From Diphasiastrum complanatum (taxonomy: Eukaryota > Streptophyta > Lycopodiopsida > Lycopodiales > Lycopodiaceae): a stretch of DNA of 64,000 nucleotides. The stretch lies in the NCBI GenBank assembly GCA_029204225.1, contig CM055094.1:28384107-28448106 (forward strand), in the 5' to 3' direction. Shown here piece by piece: positions 12,977 to 24,831 of the stretch. A program made the translations under genes and the position numbers. How positions within the stretch are numbered: position 1 is the stretch's first letter; each line of letters opens with the position of its first letter. The notes below the pieces were generated by a model that searched no databases, had not been told where the DNA came from, and worked only from the letters and a program-made list of their open reading frames with translations.

Positions 12977-13975
12977 CTGAAGCGAAGCGAAACTTAAACA
13001 AGCTCTGACATTGATTCATGCTGGAAGCATACAGATCGCGACGAAACGAAACGAAGCGAAATAATTCACGACAAGATTAATCAAGCTTTGCAACGAGACA
13101 AGACGAGATGAAACGAAACAAAACCTAAGTGAGCCTCTAAAATTGATTTACGCTTATAGCCAAGTGATCGTGAAGCAAAACACAAAGCAAAGTGAAGCGA
13201 AAGCATTCGCAAACGAAATTAGTTTGTCAGAAATTCAGATATGATTGCTGGTCACTGCTAGCTATATCATTCCTACAATTCTTCAGAGAGCAGACAGACA
13301 CTATTGATCTATGTTAATAAATTAATATAGCATTCAATGAAATCAAACCAATGTGTGGAATTGAATGAAACAGGTGAATCAAACACACAAATAATATCAG
13401 ACAAAAATTCATTCGAGATCATACAATGTATAGAACATGTGCATAACAGCTACAACATTACCTATTGATCTTCTCGAATTTTAGTGGCACTGCATGACAG
13501 ATCCACGTAGTGCATTGGCGTGAGAGAAATACAATTCTCTCACAAATCGTGTCTCGCTTACTAGCGGACCTTTGGATCTACTGATCCTCTCAAAATTGTC
13601 TCGCTCACAGGCGGACTGTATTTAGAATATTTTTGTGTCTTCTTCTTATTTGCATTCTTGCTTATGCATCAATCAAAAAGTATATAGTTCGTGAACAATT
13701 TCGTGTCGCGTCTTGTAACTTACAGATTAGAAAGATTAAATATCTCCAACTAATCGTGAATTACAAGAGTGACAGATTAGCCACGATCTAGAATACTCTT
13801 GATGGTGTCATGATATCAGATCAAATATTTGTACCCCTTGGTACTTGGCTGATCTTCTTGATCAATTGAGGAGCACGACTGATTTCGTGTTGTGTTGTGT
13901 CGTGTCGCCTTTTGTCAAAGATTCAGAATTGAAAGCTAGCAAGGCTTTGGCATTAGAAACAAAATGTTTCTTCAG
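12977..13975 (-). mobile_element. Copia-family LTR-like sequence, minus orientation
   Basis: The reverse complement of about 13,700-13,975 begins TGAAGAAACA. It shares blocks (CTTGCTAGCTTTCA, the CGACACGACA region, ATATTTGATCTGAT) in the same order with the LTR fragment that follows a copia RNase H end at 37,188. The other boundary is unclear because 12,960-13,210 is full of GAAACGAA/GAAGCGAA words. The 12,977 limit is a guess. Confidence 0.5.
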
Positions 13976-13985
13976 AGACAAGTAA

Positions 13986-14912
13986 CGTCGTCCACATCGG
14001 GACAACATGGGAGATTGAGGAACATAACATCACCCTGCCAATCAAGCACAAGAGATTCAAGGACGAGGCAACAGTGGTAGATGGAGGATCAGGTGCCAAC
14101 TTGATCTCCACTACCTTGTATCAAAAGTGGGATTGAAGCCAGCAAAATTTTCCATCAAACTAGTGGATCAATCATGTGTAAAGCCAAAGGGTGTAGTCAA
14201 TGACATCCTTGTGGAAATAGCAGACATGCAGTTTGTGATCGCTTTTGTAGTGATGGACATACCTGAGTCCCCTACCGCATACCGTGTTTTACTGGGAAGG
14301 CCTTGGTTGAGGACTGCGCAAGTAGTTCACAATTGTGGTACGAGAAAACTCACCTTCGAAAATAGAGAACATGCTGTAAAGGTCAATCCAACCACATGGG
14401 CAGTGAAACCTATTGCACCCAAGGTTGATGACGGATCATCAACGACAGATCATACGATCGATCACCCAAGGCAAGTTAGGAGTGGTCACTATGATTCAGA
14501 GACAGATGTCGTGATATGGACGGATGCATTAACAACGATTGATTGCCAAGCATGTCAATATGAATCGGATCCTGAACCCAGCACATCTTCACCCAAGTGT
14601 TACACCATGGACACACCAGTTACATTTGGGGTGAATATGATCAACGTAGCATGGTTGTCAACGGAATCTATTGAGAACCCAGTGGACGATGATTTAGTCC
14701 CTTGGCAACATGCTCTGACTTACAACAAGGAGACTGAGCTGATAGATGAACAGGTCCTACAGCATATGGACCCAGATCGCTATGAAATCAAGAGAGTACC
14801 AGTTCGACCGCCGCAAAAATCTGCTATGGCAAAAGTTTCAAAGATTGATCCACCAAAGACACCTGCGAACAAGAAGAACCAGTTGAAACAACGCTACAAC
14901 CAGGTGATCTGA
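13986..14912 (+). pseudogene. Ty3/gypsy protease and linker (frame-broken)
   Basis: From 13,986 the reading ITLPIKHKRFKDEATVVDGG leads to DGGSGANLIS at about 14,080, the retropepsin active-site region in its D-G-G form. A frameshift at about 14,125 moves the reading to 14,127-14,912. That part carries the protease C-terminal signature LLGRPWLR, followed by an acidic linker typical of the PR-RT spacer. The ORF ends at 14,912. Protein processing in a Ty3/gypsy element was the original role; here it is decayed. Confidence 0.8.
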
Positions 14913-15476
14913 TGGAGTAATCTACCCGAAGAAGTATAGCTACAGTGGATGTTGATATTCTCAACCACGAGGCGAATGTCACACTTGTTCCAAAGAAAGA
15001 CAAGAAGGACGAATCCAACCATATGACAAGAAAATACAAGAAGAAGGTGTTGGATTCTTTGAAGTCAATCAGGATGAACTTTGATACAACATTATCTTCT
15101 TCTTAGATGATTGAGAATCAAAAGATGACCAGTCGGCTAAGATCAATATGCTGAAGGAGAAATCTCGTCGAGAACAAGTTCACGTGAGACCTTCAAGAAT
15201 TATACCTTGGATGACGTGGTGATTATGATGCCGCAAGCACAATGAGAACCTGATCAAAGTCAGGAACCAAGGGAACAAGTCTTTGAGGGACCTGCATGAA
15301 CACATCTGATGAACCTTGCCGAGCCAGGTGAAGAAGAAAAGATCGTACATGTGGGAGAGTAGTTAACACAATTCAAGTGGCTACGATCATTGTTGGTAGA
15401 GTACATGGATTGTTTTTCCTAGAAGTACAGTTATCTAAAGGGCATCCCACCAACAGTAGTCCAACACGCCATACCC

Positions 15477-16680
15477 TTGGTGGATGGAGCAGTCTCCAAG
15501 GTAAGTCGTTATAATTGCTGCAACCCAAACTATACAAAACTAATCAAGCAAGAGTTGCAGAAGCTGTTAGACAATTATTTCATTTATGAAATAGAGCACA
15601 CTGAGTGGGTATCACTTATATTTATAGTATCTAAGAAGAATGAAAAAATGCGAATCTGTGTGAATTTGAAGGCACTAAATGCAATCACCAAAAAGGACCA
15701 TTTCCTTTACCCTTTACGAAAAGTGTCCTTGACAGAGTAGCAGGAGCAGACGCCTACAATTTTCTGGACGAGCAGTTACAATCAGGTGAAAATAGTGCCA
15801 CAAGATTAACACAAGACATCGTTCGCCACTGAATGGGGGACTTATGCCTATAAAGTGATGTCATTCGGTCTTTGCAATGCCCCAAGCACCTTCCAACGAG
15901 TTATGCAGGTGGCATTCAAAGAGTATTTGCAAAAATTTCTGGAGATTTTCTTGGATGATCTGTGTGTGCAAGGGTGTAACTCAGAGCATTTATCCAATCT
16001 GAAGAAGGTGCTGCAGAAGTGCCACGATTCAGATCTCCTTGAATCCAGAAAAATGTCAATTTTGGGTTACACATGGCTTGATTCTTGGACATAAAGTGTC
16101 TAGACATGGGATCGCCACGTACCTATCGAAGATCAAGATCATTATTGATCTACCACCACCAGGAACGATCCGCGAGGTATACATCTTTATGGGTCATGCT
16201 AACTATTACATGATTTTCATCCTAGATTTTACGAAGTTAGCACGACCAATTTACAAACTCACAATGGATCCACATTGGAATGAGAACGCCCTAAGGGCTT
16301 TCTAGAATCTTAAGGATGCATTGGTCTCAGCACCAATCTTACGCCCACCCAATTGGTCCATTGTGTTTCATGTGCGTACGAACACATCGAAGTATGCAGT
16401 AGGAGCAGTCTTAACCTAGCCAGGTGAACACAAAAAGGATTTTCCGATCCGATTTGCAAGCCAACAGCTCAGTGATACAGAAATGAATTATTCAACCACA
16501 GAGCGAGAAGCATTGGCAACGATATATGCGGTTAAGAAATTTCGTCACTATATAATGGCCACACACTTTGCCTTTTATACGGACCATCAGCCCTTGCTCT
16601 ATCTTGTTAACAAAGCCTGCAACATGGGAGAATCACTCGATGGTTATTTTTGTTGTTGGAGTTTGATTTTCGGATAGTGG
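15477..16680 (+). pseudogene. Ty3/gypsy reverse transcriptase and RNase H (decayed)
   Basis: Several overlapping frames encode RT. They show an LLDNYFIYEIEHTEWVSLIF palm-entry region (15,477-15,740), FGLCNAPSTFQRVM (about 15,860) and FLDD in place of YLDD (about 15,945). The connection follows (LNPEKCQF, GHKVSRHGI, 16,039-16,305). RNase H follows with TEREALATIYAVKKFRHYI and TDHQPLLYL (16,310-16,650). Stops and shifts fall at about 15,740, 16,094, 16,305 and 16,410. Coding breaks at about 16,677 and no integrase was recognised downstream. Confidence 0.85.
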
Positions 16681-17104
16681 CTTTCCTCATCCACGAACTA
16701 ACCACATCCATCAAACCAAACTCATGTGAACGTATCGCAGCAGGTCCCTTGCTATGTAACTTTGCCTGTGCACTTCTCGAGGCGAGAGTACGCAGGTTTC
16801 ACCATTTCAACATTTTATCTTCCATCGTGCCTCATACTAACCTGTACCCTCCAATCATTGCATCCACATCCGCCCGTCTTGCAGTTACTGACACAACGGC
16901 TAGCAAGTGAATGCGTGGCGCTGCCTCCTCCTCTTCGTCTCCACCTGCTACCACACGCCACATCACCACACCACTAATTGTTCCTGCTTCTACCATCGCT
17001 ATCTCCTCTTCTGTACAGCCCTCTACTGCTGTTTCTATTTTCGTTCCTATTTTTTTTGTTCAACCCGCAACTGTCGCTTTTGTTTCCATACCCATCTCCC
17101 TGTA

Positions 17105-18244
17105 GATACTACTTCTACCTCTGTTTCATCTTTTACCACCCCTTCCATGACTATCGCTTCTTCCATCCCTCCTGCTTCCACCACTGTCCCTCTTCAGTTC
17201 AATCCTGTTGATTCGCAGTTGTCTCCCGACACCCTGGCTTGGATGCAAGTCATTAATTTCACACCACCAAGCCAGGGCACATCTCCCTCTTTTTCTCTCT
17301 CCGTCCTTCACACTACCCTCCAGTTCTCCTCTGTTCCACCCATTCTCTCTTTTGGACAAACTGTCCCTCTCCCTATCTCCACTTCTGCTTTCCTCACACC
17401 CCCCACTTCTCCATCAAAGGTTGCCGAGGGCGACAAACCGTTTCCTGATGACACATTTGTACAAACAGTTTTCATTCCATCACCAGATCATGTCGACCTC
17501 ACCGCATACCAAAAATCTCCAGAGAAGTTGATAGAAGACGACGACGATATAGTAAAAGTTGTCGAGGCCACTACATCACAAGCCCCTGCCAGTGCGAGCA
17601 TACCACCTGTCCCTACAGACCTACTAACGGCTTACCAAACCTTGGGTACCTACATCCAGGATGCGGTAGCCGCCCGAACCTCTCTGGACAGTCAGGTACT
17701 GAAGTTAGCCACAAGCAACATGCAACTGCAAGCCGAGATCCAAAAGCTGCAGTAGAAACTACAAATAGCTCAACAACACGGGCTCAGTGGACAACATGAG
17801 ATCCAAAAACTACAGAAAAGAGAAGATGGCCTAAATAAGCATATTGAAAGCCTCTTCAAAGCAGTGACAGATGCCTCCACAAAAGTGCAGGAGGTCCAAT
17901 CAAAAGCTGCCCAAAGACTTGCCCCCCTCCAAGCATAGTTGCAAATCTATGAAATGGAAAACACATGCTTGGGAGCGGAGGTGCAGGGCTTACAACAGAA
18001 AAAACTTGCCTTATTAGTTCAACCCACACTTGATTCAAGGCCACTCTCTCAAGCAGAGATGAATCTTTTCAGACATCAGGTGCAGGTATACAACCGAACC
18101 CTGAACAGCTACCAGATGGAGTTCGGCCAGCACAAATCAGGAGCTCGCCCAGGCAAAACAAGCTCTCAAAGCTTGTCAAAAGTTTATGGAACAAAAATCT
18201 CAACCAGCCCTGGTGGAAATTCCAATGCCACCTCCCTTTGATGA
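17105..18244 (+). pseudogene. Retroelement-associated ORF: Ser/Thr/Pro-rich region plus coiled coil
   Basis: The frame of the ORF 16,907-17,755 is very rich in Ser, Thr and Pro up to about 17,430. It then turns acidic (EKLIEDDDDIVKVVE) and heptad-like with many Gln, Leu and Ala. After a TAG at 17,753 the same character continues in frame (EIQKLQ repeated, HIESLF, KVQEVQSKAAQ). A second stop at 17,937 is followed by YEMENTCLGAEVQGLQQKKL to 18,241. An in-frame pair of stops inside a coiled coil suggests a decayed gene. It lies between gypsy RNase H and an LTR, so an extra ORF of the element, or a gag of another element, is likely. I do not recognise a named family. Confidence 0.5.
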
Positions 18245-19200
18245 TGCATAGACAAGCATTGATCAAGGCCAACAGGCAGCAGGGAAAACCAGTCAGGATC
18301 AGGGGTCAGGTGGACAAGACCAAGGGCCCCCAGATACTGGAGTAGACATGCAGGGCCAAGGCCAAGACATGGGCCCCAGCCAAAGCCAAGGAGATGGTCA
18401 AGCCTCCTCATCACGAGGCTCGTGATCTATATCTGCCAGCCGGGCCTTCAGACGCCCAAAGTCCGTGGAGGAGAAGATCAATGAATTTCTATCTAAATAT
18501 CTCCACGAATCTTCAAGAGGCAGCTGACAGATCTCATTTTCGACGCAAACCATCAAGGGACAAGAGTTGCAAGCACTCCCCACCCTCCGTCCACAACCAG
18601 AGTGGCGTCAGTAGCTATTCGAGCTCGACCCTGCGGCCATCAGGGCATATGTGACTAGTCCTCAGCAACTCCGGGTAAACGCCCATTTCCTGCCATGCTC
18701 ACGACGAACCAAATGGGCGGAATGCGGGATCCCATTGGACAAAATCATGCTAAACAATTGCAATTGGCCAAAAATTCCCTCAAAGCACGGATGGACAATG
18801 GCTGTAGACGCCCAAAGGGCTCTCAACAAGTTTTCAAATGAATATTTCAATTGTCCTGACCCAACAGTCCGCGCGGCAACAACTTACGCTTAGGGACTTG
18901 GCATATCTCATGGGTGTAGAGACAAAGTGGGACAATTTTCTCCCACTAATATTCTTTGACCCAAATATAGCCCTCTCCTCAGATCGAGTGGAAGATCAGC
19001 TGCCAGTTGCTGGCATGTATTACTGAGCCGCCCTTCTTGGCAATCCCTGGACGAGCCGTTTTCAAGCCTAGATCGACCAACGATGGATCACCGGCGTCCA
19101 CAAGTCCCTGCACACTAATAAGGACTTGAAAAATATTGGTAGAATCAAATTTATGGAAGATGTGACGAGTTACGTGATCGCGACCCAAGCGCCCACTTTA
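18245..19200 (+). pseudogene. Continuation of retroelement ORF (Gln/Gly-rich and basic segments)
   Basis: After 18,244 a Gln/Gly-rich reading with repeated GQGQD-type words runs to about 18,420. KSVEEKINEFLSKYLHESSR follows near 18,460. A segment at 18,600-18,895 reads FELDPAAIRAYVTSPQQLRV and then WTMAVDAQRALNKFSNEYF. Stops interrupt it repeatedly. The domain is unrecognised; it may be the structural protein of a decayed element ending at the LTR at 19,251. Confidence 0.4.
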
Positions 19201-19250
19201 TTGAACCAGCAAAGTGCCGAGGGACCAACACTACTTCAGGTCGTGGGTCC

Positions 19251-19926
19251 TGTTGGGGGTATTCCCAACACAACGCAAGCAAATAAATAAATTCAATAAG
19301 AAATGTGTTGCGAGCGCGTATAAGTCCATGGCACAATGAGCACACAACACAAATGTAAATAGAAATAATAGACTTGGGCCCTTTGTAATTAAAATAAAAC
19401 TTGAGGCCCAAAGTCAAGTTAGAACTTAGAGTTTATTTTTTTAAAAGTTGGGTCCAATTTTGGACTCACATGAATCTTGTGATTCCTAATGTACTTTTTG
19501 TGGACACCCTTGGATCAAGTTGGGTCCAAGATGAATGGGTAAGATCATTGTGAATATTAGCCAATAGGATTTTGGGGCAAGGGCTATAAAAGAGCACCAT
19601 TTGTACTCTATTTTCATGCTTAATAGAGAGGAGGAGACTCTATCATTTTGGGAGCTCAAGCATCCTCATTTGCTAATCACTCTTGCTTATGCTATTGTTG
19701 TGGTTTGCTTGTTATTACCATTTTCCATTCTTTTCGTTTATGCTAGTTAAGGTTTCTCCATAAGCAATGATATTGAGCATTTGAGCTAACCTCCATCTCA
19801 TCTCTCTCACTCTCTCTTACCCTCTTCCCCTCTCTTCCTCTTCTCTTCTTCTCTTCTTCTCTTCTCATTCACCCTCAATCATGAGCATATTTAGGTACCT
19901 ATCCAGCATTCTAACCCTTGTTGACA
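19251..19926 (+). mobile_element. LTR (3' or solo), approximate right end
   Basis: It starts TGTTGGGGGTATTCCCAACA, a typical LTR start with a short palindrome. It contains a CCAAT box and TATA box at promoter-like spacing and could end at TTGTTGACA (19,926). No clear PBS follows, which fits a 3' or solo LTR. The right border is uncertain by tens of bases. Confidence 0.55.
19561..19592 (+). promoter_or_regulatory. CCAAT and TATA boxes of the LTR promoter
   Basis: CCAAT at 19,561-19,565 and TATAAAAG at 19,585-19,592, within the LTR. Transcription would start about 25-30 bp downstream. Confidence 0.6.
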
Positions 19927-20209
19927 GGTGGGAGGGCAACTACCATGATAGATCTTCGACCCTACAATTTCTGATTCTTTTGATGTGAATGATGGTTCTA
20001 GGTCAGTTGTTGATGATATTTTCATTTTAAATTGTGGATTTTCAGAAAAAAAGACAACGATTGATTGTACAAATCAATCTATAAGAGGTGTTGATTGCCA
20101 AATCTATGGATCTAACAAATTATATTGACTAGATCTTGATCTACACATAGATCATCAACTATTTAGCAAGATCAACTAATGTAAACATCAATAATCATCA
20201 AGGGCGGCC

Positions 20210-20222
20210 TCACACGTGTGAA
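20210..20222. promoter_or_regulatory. CACACGTGTG palindrome (G-box core)
   Basis: CTCACACGTGTGAAA surrounds a CACGTG core. It is the same word found in several LTRs of this window. The stretch 19,980-20,350 is otherwise AT-rich with no gene. Confidence 0.6.
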
Positions 20223-20419
20223 AAATAGCCATTGTATGGGGATTGTGACCAGAGAACCACCCCCCCCTACCAAAAGACTAAGCTTGAACTTTATTTACTC
20301 TTAACCAAAATAATTGCCACAAGTTTCACACATCACTAGCTCTGATGAATCGATTCACCAAAATGGTCAAATATATTACAATAAAAAACAACTGAAAGTG
20401 ATATAAAATTTCTAACCAC

Positions 20420-20767
20420 ATGGGTTGGCATAAAAAAGAAAAAAGAAAAAGGAAAAAAGTTTTCATGTCGAGGAAGGTCACATCCTTGACCGTTCTGCCT
20501 TGGGAAGGGCCTTCTACCACGGGCTACCGGCCTCGGAGGGTAACCTCCCCCCTTGCATGCCGGAAGGCGCATGTGAATTTTTTTACTTTTCTTAACGTGC
20601 ACCTTTCGCTCAAAAGGTGCATGTTAAAAAGAATTTACGACAAAAAAAAAAAAAACAAAAACAAAAAAAAGTCAAAAAAGTTTTCACGATGAGGAAGGTC
20701 ACCTCCTTGGCTGTTCCGCTGTGGGAAGGGCCTTTCTCATTTTGGGGGGGGGGGGGGGGGGGGGGGG
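20420..20767. repeat. Imperfect direct duplication with A-rich tracts, hairpin and G24 run
   Basis: Two related blocks, 20,467-20,517 and 20,689-20,739, share GAGGAAGGTCAC.TCCTTG and TGGGAAGGGCCTT. Each is preceded by an A-rich tract and TTTTCA. Between them TGCACCTTT and AAAGGTGCA form a perfect 9-bp stem around 20,597-20,624. A run of 24 G follows at 20,744-20,767. The Lys-rich and Gly-rich ORFs here are composition artefacts. Confidence 0.7.
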
Positions 20768-20769
20768 TG

Positions 20770-21430
20770 GCGCGTTTGGCTTCAAGGCTATTTAGCCGGT
20801 GAAGGGGCCTTTGGCCGAAGGCGGTAGGCTCTTTTTTGGCTAAACGACCTAGGAGAGTAAACCTAGAGATGATTTTAAAATACAAAGCAAACATGAGCAC
20901 CTTGGGATTACGTGGAATGGAAGTTGCTCAAAAAGTGGAATGAATCTCTATTTTAGGTCAAGCAAATTTTTGGCATTGCATAGTTAAGTGGGCAAAGGGT
21001 GTGGATGATGTGTCTAATGGGAGTCTTGCAAAAAGTGAAATGTATTTCTATTTGAGGGCAAGCAAATTTGAGGGAAAAGTGTGGTTTCTAAACCACACTA
21101 ACATGTACAATATAATGATGATCCAAGTCATTTCAAACAAGGACTTAAGATAGTCCTAGGACTTAAAGGCTACCCTTTGCAGTGTTGGGTTGGCCATAAA
21201 TAAATACACAAGTAGGGCCTGGGTGAGAGAGCCCAGCTTAGTATAGCTTAATCAGCCTTAACCCGTATGGGTTAAGCTAATTAATTAAGGTTATTAAGGC
21301 TAACCCCTTTGTTAAGGGGTTTGCAATTTACGAGGAAAGTCTTTATTTGGAAAGATCGACGATGACGATCGCGATTCGTTACCTCGAAAAGGACATAACG
21401 AGGCTGCCAATACCCACCGTCCGATGGATG
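20770..21430. other. No gene recognised
   Basis: Between the G run and the GATA upstream region I see no coding domain. Two related stretches (20,930-20,975 and 21,030-21,068) share AAAAGT..AATG.AT.TCTATTT.AGG.CAAGCAAATTT, a small local duplication. Confidence 0.4.
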
Positions 21431-21655
21431 ATGTGATTGATGATGAGCGATCAAGGGTGGAGATTCTCCTGTCAGAGGCACGTGGCAAGTCGCTATCACA
21501 CGTGCGAAATGATGGTGACCCCACGGCCTCGTGGTTCCATCTTTATAATACTAGGTGTTATTTTCAGGCGCACTCGTGCCTTCAGAATGACGGCTAGGAT
21601 TTCAGTTGAAGGGCGATATGACGGGCTCGTGGAGGGGAGTTGTGTGTTTACTCTG

Positions 21656-21905
21656 CCCCTTCAGAATGGAAACGACGGGCTGAAAGGCTTTGGTTTTCCG
21701 ATTGCACTGTACCCTTCAGAATGGAAACGACGGGCTGGAACGCTTTGGGTTTTTGCTTGTAGTCTGCCCTTCAAAATGGAAACGACGGGCTGGAACTCTT
21801 CGGTGTTTTGCTTGCACTGTGCCATTCAGAATGGAAACGACGGGCTGGAACTCTTTGATTTTTCGCTCGCACTGTGCCTTTCAAAATGGAAATGACGGGC
21901 TGTAC
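21656..21905. repeat. 55-bp minisatellite, five copies
   Basis: The core CTTCARAATGGAAACGACGG recurs with its ATG at 21,666, 21,721, 21,776, 21,831 and 21,886, an exact period of 55 bp. Divergence between copies is small. As 55 is not a multiple of three, the overlapping ORFs 21,437-21,895 and 21,690-22,055 are reading-frame echoes of the repeat. The array ends about 330 bp before the GATA start codon and may lie in its promoter or 5' leader. Confidence 0.9.
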
Positions 21906-22232
21906 ATTACAAACTGCAATACGGGCAAAAGTAGAGAAGACGAAGAAGAAGAATATGGACGATCCAGCGTATATTTTCTGTTAGATTTCTGCGCAGTATT
22001 TTGCTGCCGTAGATCGATCAGTGACAGTGAGGGCGCTCAGAGCAGCAGGAGATGAGATGGGATTGATGCTATTGGCAGCTCAGACCTCTCTCTTTTTGAT
22101 CTGAGACGTTAAATTCCTTCAGTCCTGCACTGAATGGCCTGTTTCAGCTGCATGTATGCTAAGTAGATAGCTCAAGAAATAAGCTGCGAAGCTTGTTTCT
22201 TTTGCGAATCCAAGCACTGAATTTAACCCGGC

Positions 22233-23759
22233 ATGGAAGATCTAAACATGGGTTGGAGCCCATTTGCATGGAATCGCAACAGGTCTGAGCTTACACAGGT
22301 CTGTGAGCAAGATATTGACGCTGTAGCTTGTTCTGCAACAAGGCTGGCAGTGGCAGATATAGACAGAAGCAGCTCCTGCGTGCAGCTGCTACAAACTCCT
22401 GGCTTATCTAGTGCAACTCCATCAATTTGCACGGACTTCATGGGCCAATCGCGCACGCATTCCCTCAGCAGCTCATATGCCGCAGTTTCTCAGCCCAGCT
22501 CATGCTCTACCTCCCCCAAAATACCTCCTGTGCATTCCTTTTCTCAGCAATTTGAAGATGGCTCAGATGAAGTGTGTGAGGTAGATTGTACTCTTTCGCT
22601 TGGCACAGCAGCTACCAGGAAGAGACCAAGGACTCATATACCTACACAGATGTCAAGATCCGGATCACCTGCACGTGGTGCTGAGAATGGATCGTCCAGA
22701 TTTATGTTGCTGTGGCCGCCAGCCTCATCTGGATCAAAACTGATTGGTTCAAGACTCCCTATAGCTTTTCAGGACTGGGAGCAATTTACTGAGCACAGGA
22801 GCCATGAGGTTGGAATCTACTGGCCATTTGGTCCAAAAGCCTCCGAGGCATTCTCAAAAAACTTTAAGCTTCATTGTCTCCGATAGTAACTTATCACTGA
22901 GTTCTAGCTGTTTTTTCTTCATCAAGCTCTATGATCTATGCAGCTGATGCTTACTTCATTCTATTTTTTGTCAGTAATCGAAAATTGATTTGCAAGAGTT
23001 TATTTTGGTAGACTAATTTAAATCAACTTTGCTATTTAAGTTGTCCACCATTTTTTTCTTCTGGGTGAACAGTAAACATTTATAGTGACTATATACTTTC
23101 TCTGTGATTCTGGATGAATTCTACAGGATCAAGTCGGTAGAAATTTGGGTTTAAATGTTGTATCCAAAACTAGGGATTTGATGGAAAGCAACTGCAGAAA
23201 TCCCTATCCACAATGCAAGGGTACATCGTCTAGTCGCAGACCCTGGAGTCCTGTTAGCAATTCTCAGGTGCTTAATGATGCAATCCTTAAATTGCTTCCA
23301 TCGAACCGCGGTTCCGAGTTCTTGTCACTGTCTTCATGGAATCCCACGTACAGAAATACGAATGAAGTCTCTGCTGATCCAGGATCGATACTGCAGTTTG
23401 CACCTGGGAAAACATTCATAGATCAGTGGAATGTACCAAGGAGCTGTGCACATTGTGGAACATCAAAGACTCCCCTATGGAGAAATGGTCCTCTAGGCCC
23501 CAAGGTGGAATAACTGACTTTGTCACCACTGTAACGTCTGATATACTTGTTTTCCTTTCACGGATTTTTATGCAGTCATCTAGATTAATAAATAAGCTAT
23601 GGGAATGTCATTGGAAAGAGTTACTGTGTATGTAATGCATCATTCTCAATACTCATTACTAACATTGGTTTTTTGCTTATGGATTGTTTCCAGTCCTTGT
23701 GCAATGCATGCGGCATTCGGTACAAAAAAGTCGGCAGACGCATATGTGGGAGAAGCTAG
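22233..23759 (+). CDS. HAN-like GATA-type zinc finger transcription factor, three exons
   Basis: Proposed exons are 22,233-22,808, 23,127-23,504 and 23,694-23,759, all joined in phase 0 with GT..AG introns, giving 339 residues. Residues about 299-324 form a plant GATA finger C-X2-C-X18-C-X2-C (CAHCGTSKTPLWRNG, then SLCNACGIRYKK). The intron after GPK lies where plant GATA genes of this class commonly split the finger. Residues about 117-124 read VDCTLSLG, the N-terminal motif of HANABA TARANU-like B-class GATA factors, followed by a basic RKRPRTH possible nuclear signal. Role by family: a nuclear DNA-binding regulator of meristem and organ boundary development. The protein stops ten residues after CGIRYKKVG, unusually soon, so a further exon cannot be excluded. 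If the first intron is retained, the frame ends at 22,886 without a finger. Confidence 0.82.
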
Positions 23760-24825
23760 GACGATGGATCAAGAAGTTTTTGCCGTGTCCTAAAATGACT
23801 TTCTGTTTATACATGATTTTTATTTCGTCTTTCATGAACTCATGTGCCCAGAATCTCAAACGTACATGGATGTACCTATGGATCTCAATTCCAATCAAAC
23901 TCAGACTTAGTGTTATCATCTCAGTTGCTGGAAATATGTTTTTCATTCTGAAAACTTTCAAATATGATGAACTTACTTCCCACCCCCCTCTTTGGGTAAG
24001 GATGGTTTGGGACACCATAAGTGACATTCCTTGATGTTTTACATTATGATTCATTGATAAGGAAATCCTTTGGAATTTTTTGAGCAAGGTTGGGAAATGA
24101 TACTCTATTCTGGTTTGTTATTCAAATGATTAGAGGTTTAATGGTCTCCTTTGTGCTTGAGTGAGTCACATTCATCCTCGCTAATTGTGCCTTTAGCCTT
24201 CAGTACATGATGCTCATAGCTGAACATAGTATAGTAGTCCATTTTTCTGTGTGAACTTCAATTATTGACCTATTTGGTTTTTATGCATGTCACTGCCACT
24301 TACATTTAGATGCTATGTATTTTGTCTCATGCTTTGGGACCACATATCACATCCTTCAAATATTGTCTCAAAATGTACATTGATTGTTTACTTTCATGTA
24401 TTGGTAAACTTAAATAAGATGATACATGGCATGTTAATACGTATTTTGTTGTTATTGGCACTATTGCTGTACAAACCCCAAAATTTGAGTGCAAAGTGCA
24501 AACCTAAGATATAGTGGAGCAGGAGAACTTCAAATCTCCTAGTGTCCATTCATGAAATTTTATTGGACAAACCTTTTCACCTTGCCAATGGAAAAAGAAT
24601 CAATTATGATAAAAAGAATGTGGCTTGAAGGAAAATTTCTTAACAGTGCTTGAGAAAATTTGCAAAATTATATGAATGGAATTGACGAGTTCTCTAAAAA
24701 ATCGGATAAAATGTTTATAGTTTTTCATACAAGCGTATATACTTTTTTATAAGTAAAAGTTTTAAAAAAACTGAGTTCTATGAAATGCAAGTTTTTTGAG
24801 GATAACCCAAAAGCGCATTCCCAAG
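23760..24825. other. Downstream flank of the GATA gene, no further gene recognised
   Basis: AT-rich sequence, likely 3' UTR followed by intergenic DNA. ORFs here (for example 23,684-24,034) overlap the last GATA exon in other frames or lack recognisable motifs. Confidence 0.45.
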
Positions 24826-24831
24826 CACACG

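Noticed and set aside
16907-17104. First 66 codons of the 282-codon ORF at 16.9 kb
   Set aside because: Cys/Tyr/Phe-rich reading of a pyrimidine-rich stretch, unlike the S/T/P-rich part; probably out of frame before a shift near 17,105.
20420-20900. Lys-rich and Pro/Gly-rich ORFs
   Set aside because: Composition artefacts of A-rich tracts and the G run.
21437-22055. Two overlapping ORFs of 152 and 121 codons upstream of the GATA gene
   Set aside because: They are the 55-bp repeat read in shifting frames; the period is not a multiple of three and no family is recognised.
22809-22886. C-terminal extension of GATA exon 1 as the normal protein end
   Set aside because: It would exclude the zinc finger; a phase-0 donor at 22,809 joins correctly to the finger exon. 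Kept only as possible intron retention.
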